NCBI GenBank assembly: GCA_048465415.1
Contig: DBFWLO010000022.1
Span: 1-64,000, forward strand
DNA length: 64,000 nt
Direction: 5' to 3'
DNA from: Scatosoma sp048465415
GTDB lineage: Bacteria; Bacillota; Clostridia; Christensenellales; Borkfalkiaceae
Shown here: piece by piece, positions 24,681-32,789 of the stretch
How positions within the stretch are numbered: the stretch's first letter is position 1
Layout: each line of letters starts with the position of its first letter
Made by a program: the position numbers and the translations under genes
The notes under the pieces: model-generated
What the model was told of the DNA's origin: nothing
Seen by the model: the letters and a program-made list of their open reading frames with translations, nothing else
Database searches by the model: none

Positions 24681-25357
24681 CTTTCAGGCATTTGAAATCC
24701 GGCCAACGCCCGGTTCAGATAATCGTTGAACGGTTTCATGCGTCGGAATATATCCGCCGCCAAAGCCAGAAACGCTTCGGAGTCCGCGACGATCGCGTCC
24801 TCCACCGGATATTCGAGATACCAGCTTTTATATTTTAAAAATTCCGCGGCAGGGTGATTCCCGTCGTATCCTTCGGGGATCTTTTTCAGCGCGCTTCCGC
24901 GTACCGTAAAACGTTCCCGAAACTCCGCGTTCGCGATCACGCCTTCCCACTCCTCCGGATTCTCGTAAAGATAGTCTCGTATCCTTTTCGTGGCGTCCCG
25001 AAATATATCGGCGAACAGTCCACCCCCCAGAAAGGTGCCGCCCGCTTTGATCATCAAATAATACCCCACGGGGATCGGCTGTTTTCCGGCGGGGCCGATA
25101 TGCGCCCGAAATGCGGGAATATAAGGGGATTTATCATGGCTGAAACGAGTGTCGCGCACCAATTTGAAAGTCACATCTTTGGGCGAATTATGTACGATGC
25201 TCTCATCAATTCCGCCGAGTTTACAGACCAGTGCTTGCAGGAATTCTTCAAACTGCGCGTTCGCTTCCCGATATTCCTCTTTGTGGGCATGAAACCATTC
25301 CCGGTCGTTGTTCTCGTTCAAAGCGGAAAGATAATGTAAAATCGCTTGGGTATTCAT
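24674..25357 (-). CDS. DUF2461 (TIGR02453) family protein
   Basis: I start at the ATG at 25357, directly after GGAGG; longer frames run into the sigma-factor gene. The 227-aa protein matches DUF2461: YLSALNENNDREWFHAHKEEY at the start, FKLVRDTRFSHDKSPY in the middle and GGGLFADIFRDATKRIRDYL later. The family is widespread and has no established activity. It lies 11 nt downstream of an ECF sigma gene, so the two are probably cotranscribed. Confidence 0.88.
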   Translation of the reverse strand: MNTQAILHYLSALNENNDREWFHAHKEEYREANAQFEEFLQALVCKLGGIDESIVHNSPKDVTFKLVRDTRFSHDKSPYIPAFRAHIGPAGKQPIPVGYYLMIKAGGTFLGGGLFADIFRDATKRIRDYLYENPEEWEGVIANAEFRERFTVRGSALKKIPEGYDGNHPAAEFLKYKSWYLEYPVEDAIVADSEAFLALAADIFRRMKPFNDYLNRALAGFQMPERK

Positions 25358-25368
25358 TTTTACCTCCG

Positions 25369-26217
25369 TCAGGAATTTTTGACCGTAGAGAGCGCGGGCG
25401 ATTGCAGAAATTCCCGAAAAAATTCTTTGGTGCGTTCGGGCGATTCGTACGCCTTGCAGAAAGAAAATTTTCCCGCAAGATCGTCGATGTCCTCCATCGC
25501 TTCTTTGAAAATCAACATTTTTTCCCGCTCGATTTCCTTTGTCTGCGCGTATTCGCACTTTGCGGTATGGAGTCGGCGGCTTTGCACCGCGTAATCGAGC
25601 CGCTTCTCGCATCGACACCTGCCCTCGCCGTATTCACCGCAGTAGGCGGCGAGAAAATCCGCCACTTTTCTGCGTATCCGCGAGAGGCGCTGCCGATATG
25701 TCTCCGGCGTCAACCCGAGAATTTCCCCGGCGATCCGGCTGTCCGGCTTAAACATCGTTCCCAATACGAAAATACAGCGGCTTTCCGCGTCCAGGCATTG
25801 CAGCATAACATTGGTGCAGGAAAGTTTCAGTTCCGTCGCCAACAGTGACTTATCCGCGCTTTGCGTCAGATCGGGAATATCGTCCGTATTCGCATGTTCG
25901 ATATCGCCCGCATAGTATTCAAACGTCAGCGGAGCGTGGGCGAAAAGATGCTTTTTGTAATTGATGAGATGATTGACCGCGATGCGGAATACCCAGGTGG
26001 AAAACACGCTTTCTTTTTTGAACAGGGAGAGATGGGTGATCACTTTCAATAAAATATCCTGCGCCGCGTCCTCCGCGTCGGCGAACGTACCCAACATTCT
26101 CAGCGAAAGATTGAACACGGAATCCCGCACGCTCAAAATTACCTTTTCGAGCGCTTCCTTGTCGCCCGCCGTGGCCTTATCGATCAAAACCGATATTTCT
26201 TCTTTATTATCCATCAT
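25369..26217 (-). CDS. ECF-type sigma factor with cysteine-containing C-terminal extension
   Basis: The 282-aa protein has sigma region 2 (DAEDAAQDILLKVITHL, then TWVFRIAVNHLINYKK) and region 4 (ILGLTPETYRQRLSRIRRKV). It extends about 90 residues beyond region 4 with CGEYGEGRCRCEKRL and another Cys, a pattern seen in a group of ECF factors whose C-terminal part replaces a separate anti-sigma factor. It should direct RNA polymerase to an alternative promoter; no anti-sigma gene adjoins. The upstream sequence carries an ECF-like promoter, which suggests autoregulation. Confidence 0.85.
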   Translation of the reverse strand: MMDNKEEISVLIDKATAGDKEALEKVILSVRDSVFNLSLRMLGTFADAEDAAQDILLKVITHLSLFKKESVFSTWVFRIAVNHLINYKKHLFAHAPLTFEYYAGDIEHANTDDIPDLTQSADKSLLATELKLSCTNVMLQCLDAESRCIFVLGTMFKPDSRIAGEILGLTPETYRQRLSRIRRKVADFLAAYCGEYGEGRCRCEKRLDYAVQSRRLHTAKCEYAQTKEIEREKMLIFKEAMEDIDDLAGKFSFCKAYESPERTKEFFREFLQSPALSTVKNS

Positions 26218-26236
26218 TGATTGACCTCCTATTTAA

Positions 26237-26265
26237 TTAGACAAAGCGCTTGCGCCCGTGTGACA
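26237..26265 (-). promoter_or_regulatory. Putative ECF-type autoregulated promoter
   Basis: On the minus strand TGTCACA (26259-26265) and GTCTAA (26237-26242) are separated by 16 nt and lie just before the GGAGG site of the ECF sigma gene. The -10 resembles the GTC-containing elements of ECF promoters rather than TATAAT. This is an inference from pattern and position. Confidence 0.45.
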
Positions 26266-26302
26266 GAAAAAGAGAAAATTTTTTCAAAAATTTTTCCGCG
26301 TC

Positions 26303-27190
26303 TCAATTCTTTGTTTCGGAGATCGTTTGCCGGATATGTTCGGCGTAGCTCCCGGCGATATCTTTGCCCGTCACCGCCTCTATGCCTTCGAAAAAAGCGT
26401 TGGAATTAACTTCGCAAAGCACGGGGCCCTCTTTGCCTTCCAAAAGATCCACACCGCAATAATCGAGATCGAGCGCCCGGGCGGCGCGCTCCGCGGCCGC
26501 TTGGAACTCTTCCGCCGCCGCAATCGGCCTGCCCATGCCTCCGAGCTCGATATTGGAACGAAATTCCCCCGGTTTCGCCACCCGCTCCATCGCGGCAACG
26601 GCTTTCCCGCCGATGACGACGATTCTCACGTCCCGTCCCGCCGAAGCGGCGATATACTGCTGATAAAAATGCGGAAAATAAAGAAACTCTCGCGCCGCTT
26701 CCCGAAGTTCAGCCATACCGTGTACGAGCCGAACGTCCTTTCCGAACGAGCCGTAGCTTTTTTTTACCACGAGCGGAAATCCCAGTTTCTCAGCCGCACG
26801 ACGGAGAAATTTTTCGTCCGGGCATACATGAGGCGTATAGCAAAGCGGAGCGGGAATCGTCTCCGGCAAAACGAGCCCCGAGGAGGCGAGCGAAAGATAG
26901 GTGAGCATTTTATCGTCGCATCGTTCCACCGCCTCGGCGCGGTTAAAAAGCCGAAGCCCGGTCGATTCGAGCATTTTGCCGAGATATTTGTCTTTGTCGA
27001 GATAGACGGCGAAATCGCAGTCGGGTATTCCCGCCACAGAGCCGTCCGTGCGCACGGCAGCCAAAACCTCGCCGTTCAAAAGAATTTCCGTTTCCGCGCC
27101 GGCTTTTTCGAGCGCCGCCGCGATCCTACGGCTCTGCCGATAAAACTTTTCGCCGTTGGGATAGGCGTTCATGATGACGATCCCTTTCAT
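26303..27190 (-). CDS. RimK-like ATP-grasp ligase
   Basis: The 295-aa protein has a preATP-grasp N-terminal domain (KGIVIMNAYPNGEKF). The ATP-grasp core follows: LGFPLVVKKSYGSFGKDV (phosphate loop lysines and glycines), GRDVRIVVIGGKAVAAMER, FRSNIELGG and EVNSNAFFEGIEAVTG (metal-binding Glu and Asn). This matches the RimK/MptN group of alpha-L-glutamate ligases that add amino acids to proteins, cofactors or peptides. No acceptor substrate gene is nearby, so the reaction is not assigned. Confidence 0.82.
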   Translation of the reverse strand: MKGIVIMNAYPNGEKFYRQSRRIAAALEKAGAETEILLNGEVLAAVRTDGSVAGIPDCDFAVYLDKDKYLGKMLESTGLRLFNRAEAVERCDDKMLTYLSLASSGLVLPETIPAPLCYTPHVCPDEKFLRRAAEKLGFPLVVKKSYGSFGKDVRLVHGMAELREAAREFLYFPHFYQQYIAASAGRDVRIVVIGGKAVAAMERVAKPGEFRSNIELGGMGRPIAAAEEFQAAAERAARALDLDYCGVDLLEGKEGPVLCEVNSNAFFEGIEAVTGKDIAGSYAEHIRQTISETKN

Positions 27191-27223
27191 AAATCCTGCA
27201 CCTTCTTTCGTGTTTTTTCAAAA

Positions 27224-27256
27224 CGAACGGCGAGGGAAGTTCCCTCGCCGTCCGCG
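27224..27256 (-). terminator. Terminator of homoserine dehydrogenase gene
   Basis: ACGGCGAGGGAA / TTCCCTCGCCGT pair directly, followed by TTCGTTTTG on the minus strand. It separates hom from the RimK-like gene. Confidence 0.85.
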
Positions 27257-27288
27257 TATGCCGTCGCTATTTTCCCGGCTTAAAAAAT

Positions 27289-28596
27289 TCAGGCTTCCAC
27301 GCGTATGAGCGCTTCCACAGCGGCGATGCCCGAAGCGTTGATCTTCGCCGCCGCGCCGCGGATACTGTTTTCCGTCGTCACGTGCGTTACCAGAATCAAA
27401 GGCACCCGTTCGCCCGCCGGCGCTTCCGTCTCCGCGTCGGCCGCGTTTCCCTTCTGTACGAGCTCTACGATCGAAATGCCGTAGCGCGCGAGAATCCCGG
27501 AAACCTTAGCGAGAACGCCCGCTTTATCCGCCGCGGAAAGGCGGAGGTAGTAAGCGCTTTCAAAGTCGGAAACGAACCTCGTCTCCCGATCCGGGGCCGC
27601 GGTATTTTTAAAGGTGGAATACTTGATATCCGAATGTGTAGCCGCGTAGATGACGTCGCTGACCACGGCGCTGCCCGTCGGCAACGCGCCCGCGCCGCGG
27701 CCGTAGAGCATGATATCGTCCATAGCGTCCCCCTTCAAGTAAACGGCGTTGAAGCTATCGCCCACGCTGGCTAAGGGATGAGAATTTCTGATGAACGTCG
27801 GGTGGACGCGCACCTCGATTCCCCGATGCGTATCTTTGCCGATGGCGAGCAGTTTCAGCGTATAGCCGAGCTGTTTCCCGTAGGCGATATCCGCTTTGTC
27901 CACCGCGGAGATCCCCTCGCGGCAGACCTTCGTGTAGGGCACTTTGGTGTGAAAGGCGAGCGAGGAAAGGATCGACAGTTTATACGTCGCGTCGATACCC
28001 TCCACGTCGTTGGTGGGATCGGCTTCCGCATAGCCCAGCTTTTGCGCCTCTTTCAGCGCGCAGGCATAATCTTCGTTCTCCTCGGTCATTTTTGTCAGGA
28101 TATAATTGGTAGTACCGTTGATAATACCCATCATTTCCGTAATACGGTTCGCCTGCACGCCGTCGAGCAGGGTGCGGATAATAGGCACGCCTCCGACGCA
28201 GCTCGCCTCGAAATATAAGCCGCAGCAGTTTCTCTTCGCCGTGCGCTCCAATTCGTGCGAATATTTGGAAATGAGCTCCTTGTTGGAGGAAACGACGCTC
28301 TTTCCCTCGTGCAGCGCGGCGAGGACGTAATCCTTCGCAGCCTCCACGCCGCCGATACATTCGATGACGATGTCCACGTTGGGATTGGCGATGACTTCCG
28401 CGATACTCCCGGCGATGTTTTCTTCGGGAATTCCCATGTCGAGCGCACGCTGCCGGTCGCGTACCAGTACGTTTTCCACTACGATGTCGACGTTCTGCGT
28501 ACGCTGATAAAATTCCCGGTGCTCGGTGAGGATCTGATATGTTCCGCCGCCGACGACGCCCAGCCCTAAAATCGCTACGCCCACTCTTTTCATCAT
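27289..28596 (-). CDS. hom: Homoserine dehydrogenase
   Basis: The 435-aa enzyme reduces aspartate semialdehyde to homoserine for threonine and methionine synthesis. The NAD(P)-binding start is GVAILGLGVVGGGTYQIL. The catalytic domain has SSNKELIS, the GIINGTTNYILTKM signature and YAEADPTNDVEGIDATYKL. A C-terminal ACT domain (about 350-430) probably gives feedback control by an amino acid. The length is normal for the family. GGAGG lies 10 nt before the ATG. Directly upstream is coaX, with a 135-nt gap. Confidence 0.95.
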   Translation of the reverse strand: MMKRVGVAILGLGVVGGGTYQILTEHREFYQRTQNVDIVVENVLVRDRQRALDMGIPEENIAGSIAEVIANPNVDIVIECIGGVEAAKDYVLAALHEGKSVVSSNKELISKYSHELERTAKRNCCGLYFEASCVGGVPIIRTLLDGVQANRITEMMGIINGTTNYILTKMTEENEDYACALKEAQKLGYAEADPTNDVEGIDATYKLSILSSLAFHTKVPYTKVCREGISAVDKADIAYGKQLGYTLKLLAIGKDTHRGIEVRVHPTFIRNSHPLASVGDSFNAVYLKGDAMDDIMLYGRGAGALPTGSAVVSDVIYAATHSDIKYSTFKNTAAPDRETRFVSDFESAYYLRLSAADKAGVLAKVSGILARYGISIVELVQKGNAADAETEAPAGERVPLILVTHVTTENSIRGAAAKINASGIAAVEALIRVEA

Positions 28597-28731
28597 ATTT
28601 CTGCTGCCTCCTTAGGAAATACGTTTCCGCTCCATCTTATTCTTTGTATTCACGCGGATTATTATGCTTTTAAAAGCCGTGCTTGTCCCGCGCTCATCAA
28701 ATCCCCGCCCTTATCCTTCCTACCTATTTTA

Positions 28732-29514
28732 TCAATTTTCGGGACGGTTCAAATAATAGAGATAACGAAGTCCTTCCAAAGTGAGAAGTTTATCCACCAC
28801 GTCTATGCAGGAGACTTCTTTGGAAATGATCTCGCTGAATCCTCCCGTCGCGATCGTTTTCACGTCGAAGCATCCGAGTTCTTTCTTGATCCTGGTGACG
28901 ATGTATTCCACCAGCCCCGCAAATCCGAACACGATCCCCGCCTGCATGTTGGTGACGGTGTTCTTGGCGATGATACTCCTGGGCGCCTCGATCTCCACTC
29001 TCGGCAGTTTCGCCGTACCGTTGACGAGAGAATCGAGCGAGCCCTTGATCCCCGGCGAAATGACGCCGCCGATAAATTCGCTGTCGGCGCTGATGACGTT
29101 GAAGGTCGTAGCCGTACCGAAATCCACGACGATCATCGGCTTGTTTTCGCCGTATTTGACGATCGCCGAAACGCAGTTGACGATCCGGTCCGCGCCCACT
29201 TCCCGCGCGTCGTCGCAGCGGATATTCAGTCCCGATTTGAGTCCCGGCTCTATGTGCAGCGGGCGGATACCGAGATAAAGACTGCACATCTTGTCGATCG
29301 TGTAATCGAGCGAAGGAACGACGGACGAGATGATGCCGCCCGAAATAGCCCCGCGCTTTATTTCCATTACTTTTAGCATATTCACGAGCTGCGAGCCGTA
29401 TTCGTCCGAAGTCTTTTTAAAATCGGTGGCGACGCGAAAAGATATTTTCAGACTCTCGCGATCGTAAATGGCGTATTTGACGTTCGTATTGCCTATATCG
29501 ATGCAAATGATCAT
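28732..29514 (-). CDS. coaX: Type III pantothenate kinase
   Basis: The 260-aa ASKHA-fold kinase catalyses the first step of coenzyme A synthesis. The sequence shows the phosphate-1 motif DIGNTNVKYAIYD, GADRIVNCVSA, the phosphate-2 segment VVDFGTATTFNVI and GGVISPGI, all typical of CoaX. It lies 15 nt downstream of an ECF transporter S component, which suggests a joint pantothenate uptake and activation unit. Confidence 0.95.
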   Translation of the reverse strand: MIICIDIGNTNVKYAIYDRESLKISFRVATDFKKTSDEYGSQLVNMLKVMEIKRGAISGGIISSVVPSLDYTIDKMCSLYLGIRPLHIEPGLKSGLNIRCDDAREVGADRIVNCVSAIVKYGENKPMIVVDFGTATTFNVISADSEFIGGVISPGIKGSLDSLVNGTAKLPRVEIEAPRSIIAKNTVTNMQAGIVFGFAGLVEYIVTRIKKELGCFDVKTIATGGFSEIISKEVSCIDVVDKLLTLEGLRYLYYLNRPEN

Positions 29515-29529
29515 GTGAATTACGTTTCC

Positions 29530-30135
29530 TTATTTTTTACGGTTTTTCGTCACCGCCCGGATCACGCGGTACAGCGCGGGCGCAAAGACAAGGTTCAGCC
29601 CCAGTTCCAAAAGAAAATTGACGCCCGAAACGCCGATGACGAGAAAATAGAACACCGACGAACCGTCCGCGACGAAATTCGCGGAAAGCGTGTCGCTCAT
29701 GAAAAGCGCGCCCAGAATAAAAAGTCCCGTATTGACGATGGGAGCTATCGCCGCGGCCGTAAATACGCCGGCATAAGGGTATTTTTTCGCGATCAGCCGG
29801 AACGCCCAGCCCGCAGCCGCGCCGCAGGCGATCCCCTTGACGAGACATACCGCCGACGTGAGAAAGGGGTGATCGGCGAAAAGCACCGCCGTAAAGGGAT
29901 CGGCGCCCGCAATTCCGTAGATGAGAATGATGAGTCCCGAGACGAAACCGAGAAATCCCCCCGCCAGAGGGCCGAACACCACCGCGCCGAGTACGACGGG
30001 GATAAGGACGAAGTTGAGACTCGTAGGTCCGATTTTGACGTTGCTGCCCCAAATTTGCAGCACCACGACAAGGGCGATCAGCACGGAAAGTCCCGTGACG
30101 TTTCTTGCCGAAAAGAATTTCTTTTCCGCTTCCAT
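29530..30135 (-). CDS. ECF transporter S component, probable pantothenate type
   Basis: I take the ATG at 30135 because GGAGG stands 6 nt before it; the ATG at 30147 and the longer frame lack such a site. The 201-aa protein has about six membrane spans and the S-component pattern SLNFVLIPVVLGAVVFGPLAGGFLGFVSG. S components bind a vitamin or metal outside and dock to the shared EcfA/A'/T module, which is not in this window. Adjacency to coaX, 15 nt away, makes pantothenate the most likely ligand (PanT-like), by inference. Confidence 0.82.
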   Translation of the reverse strand: MEAEKKFFSARNVTGLSVLIALVVVLQIWGSNVKIGPTSLNFVLIPVVLGAVVFGPLAGGFLGFVSGLIILIYGIAGADPFTAVLFADHPFLTSAVCLVKGIACGAAAGWAFRLIAKKYPYAGVFTAAAIAPIVNTGLFILGALFMSDTLSANFVADGSSVFYFLVIGVSGVNFLLELGLNLVFAPALYRVIRAVTKNRKK

Positions 30136-30265
30136 AATAACCTCCATCGGGTTCTCCCATGCACCGAAAGATACCCGCAGACATAAAATAATAATGTATT
30201 TATCCGTTTGAGCGGTCGGACTGCGAAAAAGCATATCCGCCGCCGGATAGATGAATGTATTATTT

Positions 30266-30294
30266 ATTATAGCGCATTTTTCTTTTTCTGGCAA
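30266..30294 (-). promoter_or_regulatory. Sigma-A promoter of the S component - coaX operon
   Basis: TTGCCA (30289-30294), a 17-nt spacer and TATAAT (30266-30271) lie on the minus strand. The leader of about 120 nt holds the palindrome GGGAGAACCC just before the start codon; I do not recognise a known riboswitch in it. Confidence 0.75.
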
Positions 30295-30361
30295 CAAAAT
30301 GAGCCAATAAATCGGAACATTTTTTCCCGCTTAAATAATACTATGTAATAGTAAAGATAAA

Positions 30362-30413
30362 ACCGCAGGTCGCGTCATTCCTTTCGGATTCGATTTTACA
30401 TATCCCCTGCGGT
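30362..30413 (+). promoter_or_regulatory. Leader hairpin before the small Cys-rich membrane protein
   Basis: ACCGCAGG (30362-30369) and CCTGCGGT (30406-30413) are perfect inverted repeats flanking 36 nt, ending 8 nt before the AGGAGG site. It may control translation. No protein is encoded inside. Confidence 0.4.
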
Positions 30414-30434
30414 GAAAACACAGGAGGTTTTTAT

Positions 30435-30641
30435 ATGAATTGCTGCACACAGGGTAACACCACCCTTTGGATTCTCATTGCTCTGCTCGTTTTGGGATCG
30501 AAAGACGGAATTTTCTGCAACGGCATTTTGAACGGGTGCGGTCTGCCTATCATTCTCGCGCTTCTTTATTGCCTTTACAAGAACGGAACGCTTTCCGAGA
30601 TCTTCACCCCTTCGTGCGGTTGCGGCTGCGGCTGCAACTAA
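30435..30641 (+). CDS. Small membrane protein with Cys-Gly tail
   Basis: I do not recognise the family. The 68-aa product starts after a strong AGGAGG site. It has CC near the N terminus, one hydrophobic segment (about 11-21), a second (about 36-48) and the tail SCGCGCGCN, with nine cysteines in all. Alternating Cys-Gly residues could bind metal or serve as a thiol cluster. A clear terminator follows. The strong translation signal and the terminator support a real gene. Confidence 0.75.
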   Translation: MNCCTQGNTTLWILIALLVLGSKDGIFCNGILNGCGLPIILALLYCLYKNGTLSEIFTPSCGCGCGCN

Positions 30642-30739
30642 GTCCGAAACGCGGCGCAGGCCCGTCCCTTACGGCCTTTTCCGATCCCCGCGTATCCCGA
30701 CGGAGCGCACGGACATCAGGAACCCAAGAAACCAAAGAA

Positions 30740-30768
30740 CGGAGCCGACATACCGGCTCCGTTTTTTG
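30740..30768 (+). terminator. Terminator of the small Cys-rich gene
   Basis: CGGAGCCG / CGGCTCCG stem followed by TTTTTT; it lies between convergent genes. Confidence 0.85.
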
Positions 30769-30774
30769 CCGCGC

Positions 30775-31323
30775 TCATTTTTCCGGCTTCTTCTCCGCTT
30801 CGCCGAGCAGATACGCCTGAACGGCGACGATGGTTTTCGCGTCGTTGATCCCTCCTTCTTTGAGCATCTTTTTCACTTCTTCGAGCGGCACGAATTCGAC
30901 GCTTAAAAATTCCCCTTCGTCCGGGTGCGCGGTAAGGCGTTTTCCGCCCTCGGCGAGATAGATATAAATTTTTTCGTTGGTATATCCGGGCGTGGGATAG
31001 AGCGTATATAAAAGCCGGAGTTTCTCCGCCCGCACTCCCGATTCTTCTTCGAGCTCCCGCGCCGCTGCGAGCTCGGGATCCTCGCCCGGATTGAGTTTGC
31101 CCGCGGGAATCTCGTAGATCGCTTCCCCGTAGGCGTAGCGGAACTGTTTCACCAACAGCACGCAGCCGTCCTCCACATAAAGGACGCAGGCGCCGCCGGG
31201 GTGTTCCACCAACTCCCGCTTGCACGGCCCGCCGTCGGCGCGAAGAGCGTCGTCCGCGCGCACGGAGATGATCTTGCCTCGATAGACGTAATTTTTACGA
31301 ATCGTCTTTTCCGTTAATTCCAT
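30775..31323 (-). CDS. NUDIX hydrolase, ADP-ribose pyrophosphatase type
   Basis: The 182-aa protein contains a complete NUDIX box, GKLNPGEDPELAAARELEEESG, with the metal-binding RELEEES core. LVKQFRYA upstream and LYPTPGYTNEKIYIYLA downstream are hallmarks of the ADP-ribose pyrophosphatase (NudF) subgroup. It likely hydrolyses ADP-ribose to AMP and ribose 5-phosphate. Confidence 0.92.
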   Translation of the reverse strand: MELTEKTIRKNYVYRGKIISVRADDALRADGGPCKRELVEHPGGACVLYVEDGCVLLVKQFRYAYGEAIYEIPAGKLNPGEDPELAAARELEEESGVRAEKLRLLYTLYPTPGYTNEKIYIYLAEGGKRLTAHPDEGEFLSVEFVPLEEVKKMLKEGGINDAKTIVAVQAYLLGEAEKKPEK

Positions 31324-31445
31324 TTTCTTCCCGAGCCTCCCGCTTTTCGGATTTGTGCAATTAGTTATTTCTTATAAGTTTCACCGTTTATATTGTCATT
31401 ATAGCACAAAAACAAAAATATTTAAAGAATTTTTCCCAAAATATC

Positions 31446-31474
31446 TTGATTTTAAATGTAAATTTATGTATAAT
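31446..31474 (+). promoter_or_regulatory. Sigma-A promoter of the HPr-like operon
   Basis: TTGATT (31446-31451), a 17-nt spacer and TATAAT (31469-31474) lie on the plus strand. A GGAGG site follows 9-10 nt before the ATG at 31509. Confidence 0.85.
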
Positions 31475-31508
31475 ATAGGCAACTAAAAATTCGGAGGTAA
31501 CATTCCCA

Positions 31509-31736
31509 ATGAAATCTGTTAAAATTTCTCTCGAAATGGCCCAAAAGGTCAAAGAGTTTGTTGCTATTACACAGGACTGTCCCTATGAAATTCTTTTGAA
31601 GAGTGGTAAATATGTCGTGGACGCGAAATCGATCCTGGGTATTTTCTCGCTCGATCTGTCGCAGCCCCTCACGGTGGAGATCTATTCCGAAGACTGCGCG
31701 GTGCTTTTGGAGAAGCTGAAAAAATTCGCCGCCTGA
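31509..31736 (+). CDS. HPr-like protein lacking the phospho-acceptor histidine
   Basis: The 75-aa protein has the length and pattern of HPr: VDAKSILGIFSLDLSQPLTVEI matches the Ser46 region (NAKSIMGVMSL) and the following strand. In HPr the segment GLHARPA carries His15; here it reads SLEMAQKV, without histidine. It therefore cannot accept phosphate from enzyme I, but retains the serine that HPr kinase modifies, as in Bacillus Crh, where His15 is also replaced. A regulatory rather than transport role is inferred. It is first in a plus-strand run with DUF4364 and TSCPD genes. Confidence 0.8.
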   Translation: MKSVKISLEMAQKVKEFVAITQDCPYEILLKSGKYVVDAKSILGIFSLDLSQPLTVEIYSEDCAVLLEKLKKFAA

Positions 31737-31861
31737 ACGGATTTTTCCGTTTATTTCTATCGACAAAAGATACGGCGGCCGCTTTTTCGAAAAAGCGGCT
31801 TCCTTTGACCGAAAAAGAAATTTCGGTCTTTTTTCCAACCGTTTGAGGAGTTCTTTTACCA

Positions 31862-32386
31862 ATGCAAATTCAGGGCGAAACATCCGTTAACAAATTAATC
31901 GTTCTTTTCGTTTTCGATAAGATGGAAAGCGCCCTGTCCGAGCGTACGATCGTCGAAATGTGCACCACGAGCAACAACTGGCTCAATTACATGGACTGTA
32001 TGGAGCTACTGCCCAAGCTGCTCGAAGACGGCTTCATCTGCCGCTTATCCTCCGACGAAGAGCCCCTCTACACGATCACTACGGACGGAAGAGAGAGTCT
32101 GAATAATTTTTATATCAATATTCCCAAAAGTATCCGGGAGGAAATTTCCGCGTTCGTCAAAAAGAACAGCGGAAAACTGAGGAACCGTCAGGAATGTAAA
32201 GCGGACTATTATCAGAACAAAGACGGAACGTACACCGTATTTTTGAAGATCATCGCGCCGGTACAGCCTATGCTGGAATTGAAATTCGTCGTCCCCGACA
32301 AAAAAACCGCCCAGAATATCTATAAAAACTGGGAAAGCAAGGCTTCCGAGCTCTATTCCGCCATCTACGAAACTTTGGTGGACTGA
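31862..32386 (+). CDS. DUF4364 family protein
   Basis: The 174-aa protein has an N-terminal winged-helix-like segment (LIVLFVFDKMESALSERTIVEM, YTITTDGRESLNNF) and a C-terminal beta-rich part, as in DUF4364 (PF14277) of Clostridia. It may be a DNA-binding regulator; nothing is known of its target. It is 125 nt after the HPr-like gene and 24 nt before the TSCPD gene. Confidence 0.88.
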   Translation: MQIQGETSVNKLIVLFVFDKMESALSERTIVEMCTTSNNWLNYMDCMELLPKLLEDGFICRLSSDEEPLYTITTDGRESLNNFYINIPKSIREEISAFVKKNSGKLRNRQECKADYYQNKDGTYTVFLKIIAPVQPMLELKFVVPDKKTAQNIYKNWESKASELYSAIYETLVD

Positions 32387-32410
32387 CCATTACAACAACG
32401 AGGTTATATC

Positions 32411-32680
32411 ATGTTTACTTATTCTACGAAAGGCACTTGTTCGAGACAAATCCTCTTTGACGTCGACGCGGAGAACAAACTGCACAACGTGCGCTTCATC
32501 GGCGGCTGCGGCGGCAATCTGCAAGGCATCGCCCGCCTCATCGAAGGCAAGGACATCGACGAAGTCGAATCGCTTTTAAAAGGCATCAAATGCCGCAACG
32601 GCACTTCCTGCCCCGACCAGTTATCCAAAGCGATCGCCGAATACAAAGCGGAAAAAGAGGCCGCTCAAACGGCAAAATAA
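32411..32680 (+). CDS. TIGR03905 TSCPD-domain protein
   Basis: The 89-aa protein carries the full small TSCPD domain: YSTKGTCSRQILFDVD at the start, GGCGGNLQGIARLIEG in the middle and CRNGTSCPDQLSKAI at the end. The domain also occurs at the C terminus of some ribonucleotide reductases, where it binds metal; stand-alone copies are of unknown role. The conserved Cys residues are all present. Confidence 0.92.
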   Translation: MFTYSTKGTCSRQILFDVDAENKLHNVRFIGGCGGNLQGIARLIEGKDIDEVESLLKGIKCRNGTSCPDQLSKAIAEYKAEKEAAQTAK

Positions 32681-32701
32681 GACGCCTTATCAGGAAAAAC
32701 G

Positions 32702-32731
32702 TTCTCTCCGTAGACTGCGGCGGAGAATTTT
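32702..32731 (+). terminator. First terminator after the TSCPD gene
   Basis: TTCTCTCCG / CGGCGGAGAA form an imperfect stem followed by TTTTTT. Confidence 0.65.
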
Positions 32732-32745
32732 TTCACGTTTAAAAA

Positions 32746-32785
32746 CCAAGAGCCGGATCCTTGAAAGGGATCCGGCTCTTTTTTC
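32746..32785. terminator. Bidirectional terminator between TSCPD and PF06541 genes
   Basis: AAGAGCCGGATCC / GGATCCGGCTCTT pair perfectly around a short loop, with T-rich sequence on the plus side and A-rich on the other. It can serve both convergent units. Confidence 0.9.
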
Positions 32786-32789
32786 TTAT

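Noticed and set aside
30136..30265. Possible vitamin-responsive riboswitch before the S component - coaX operon
   Set aside because: Only a short palindrome is visible; conserved cores of known classes are absent.
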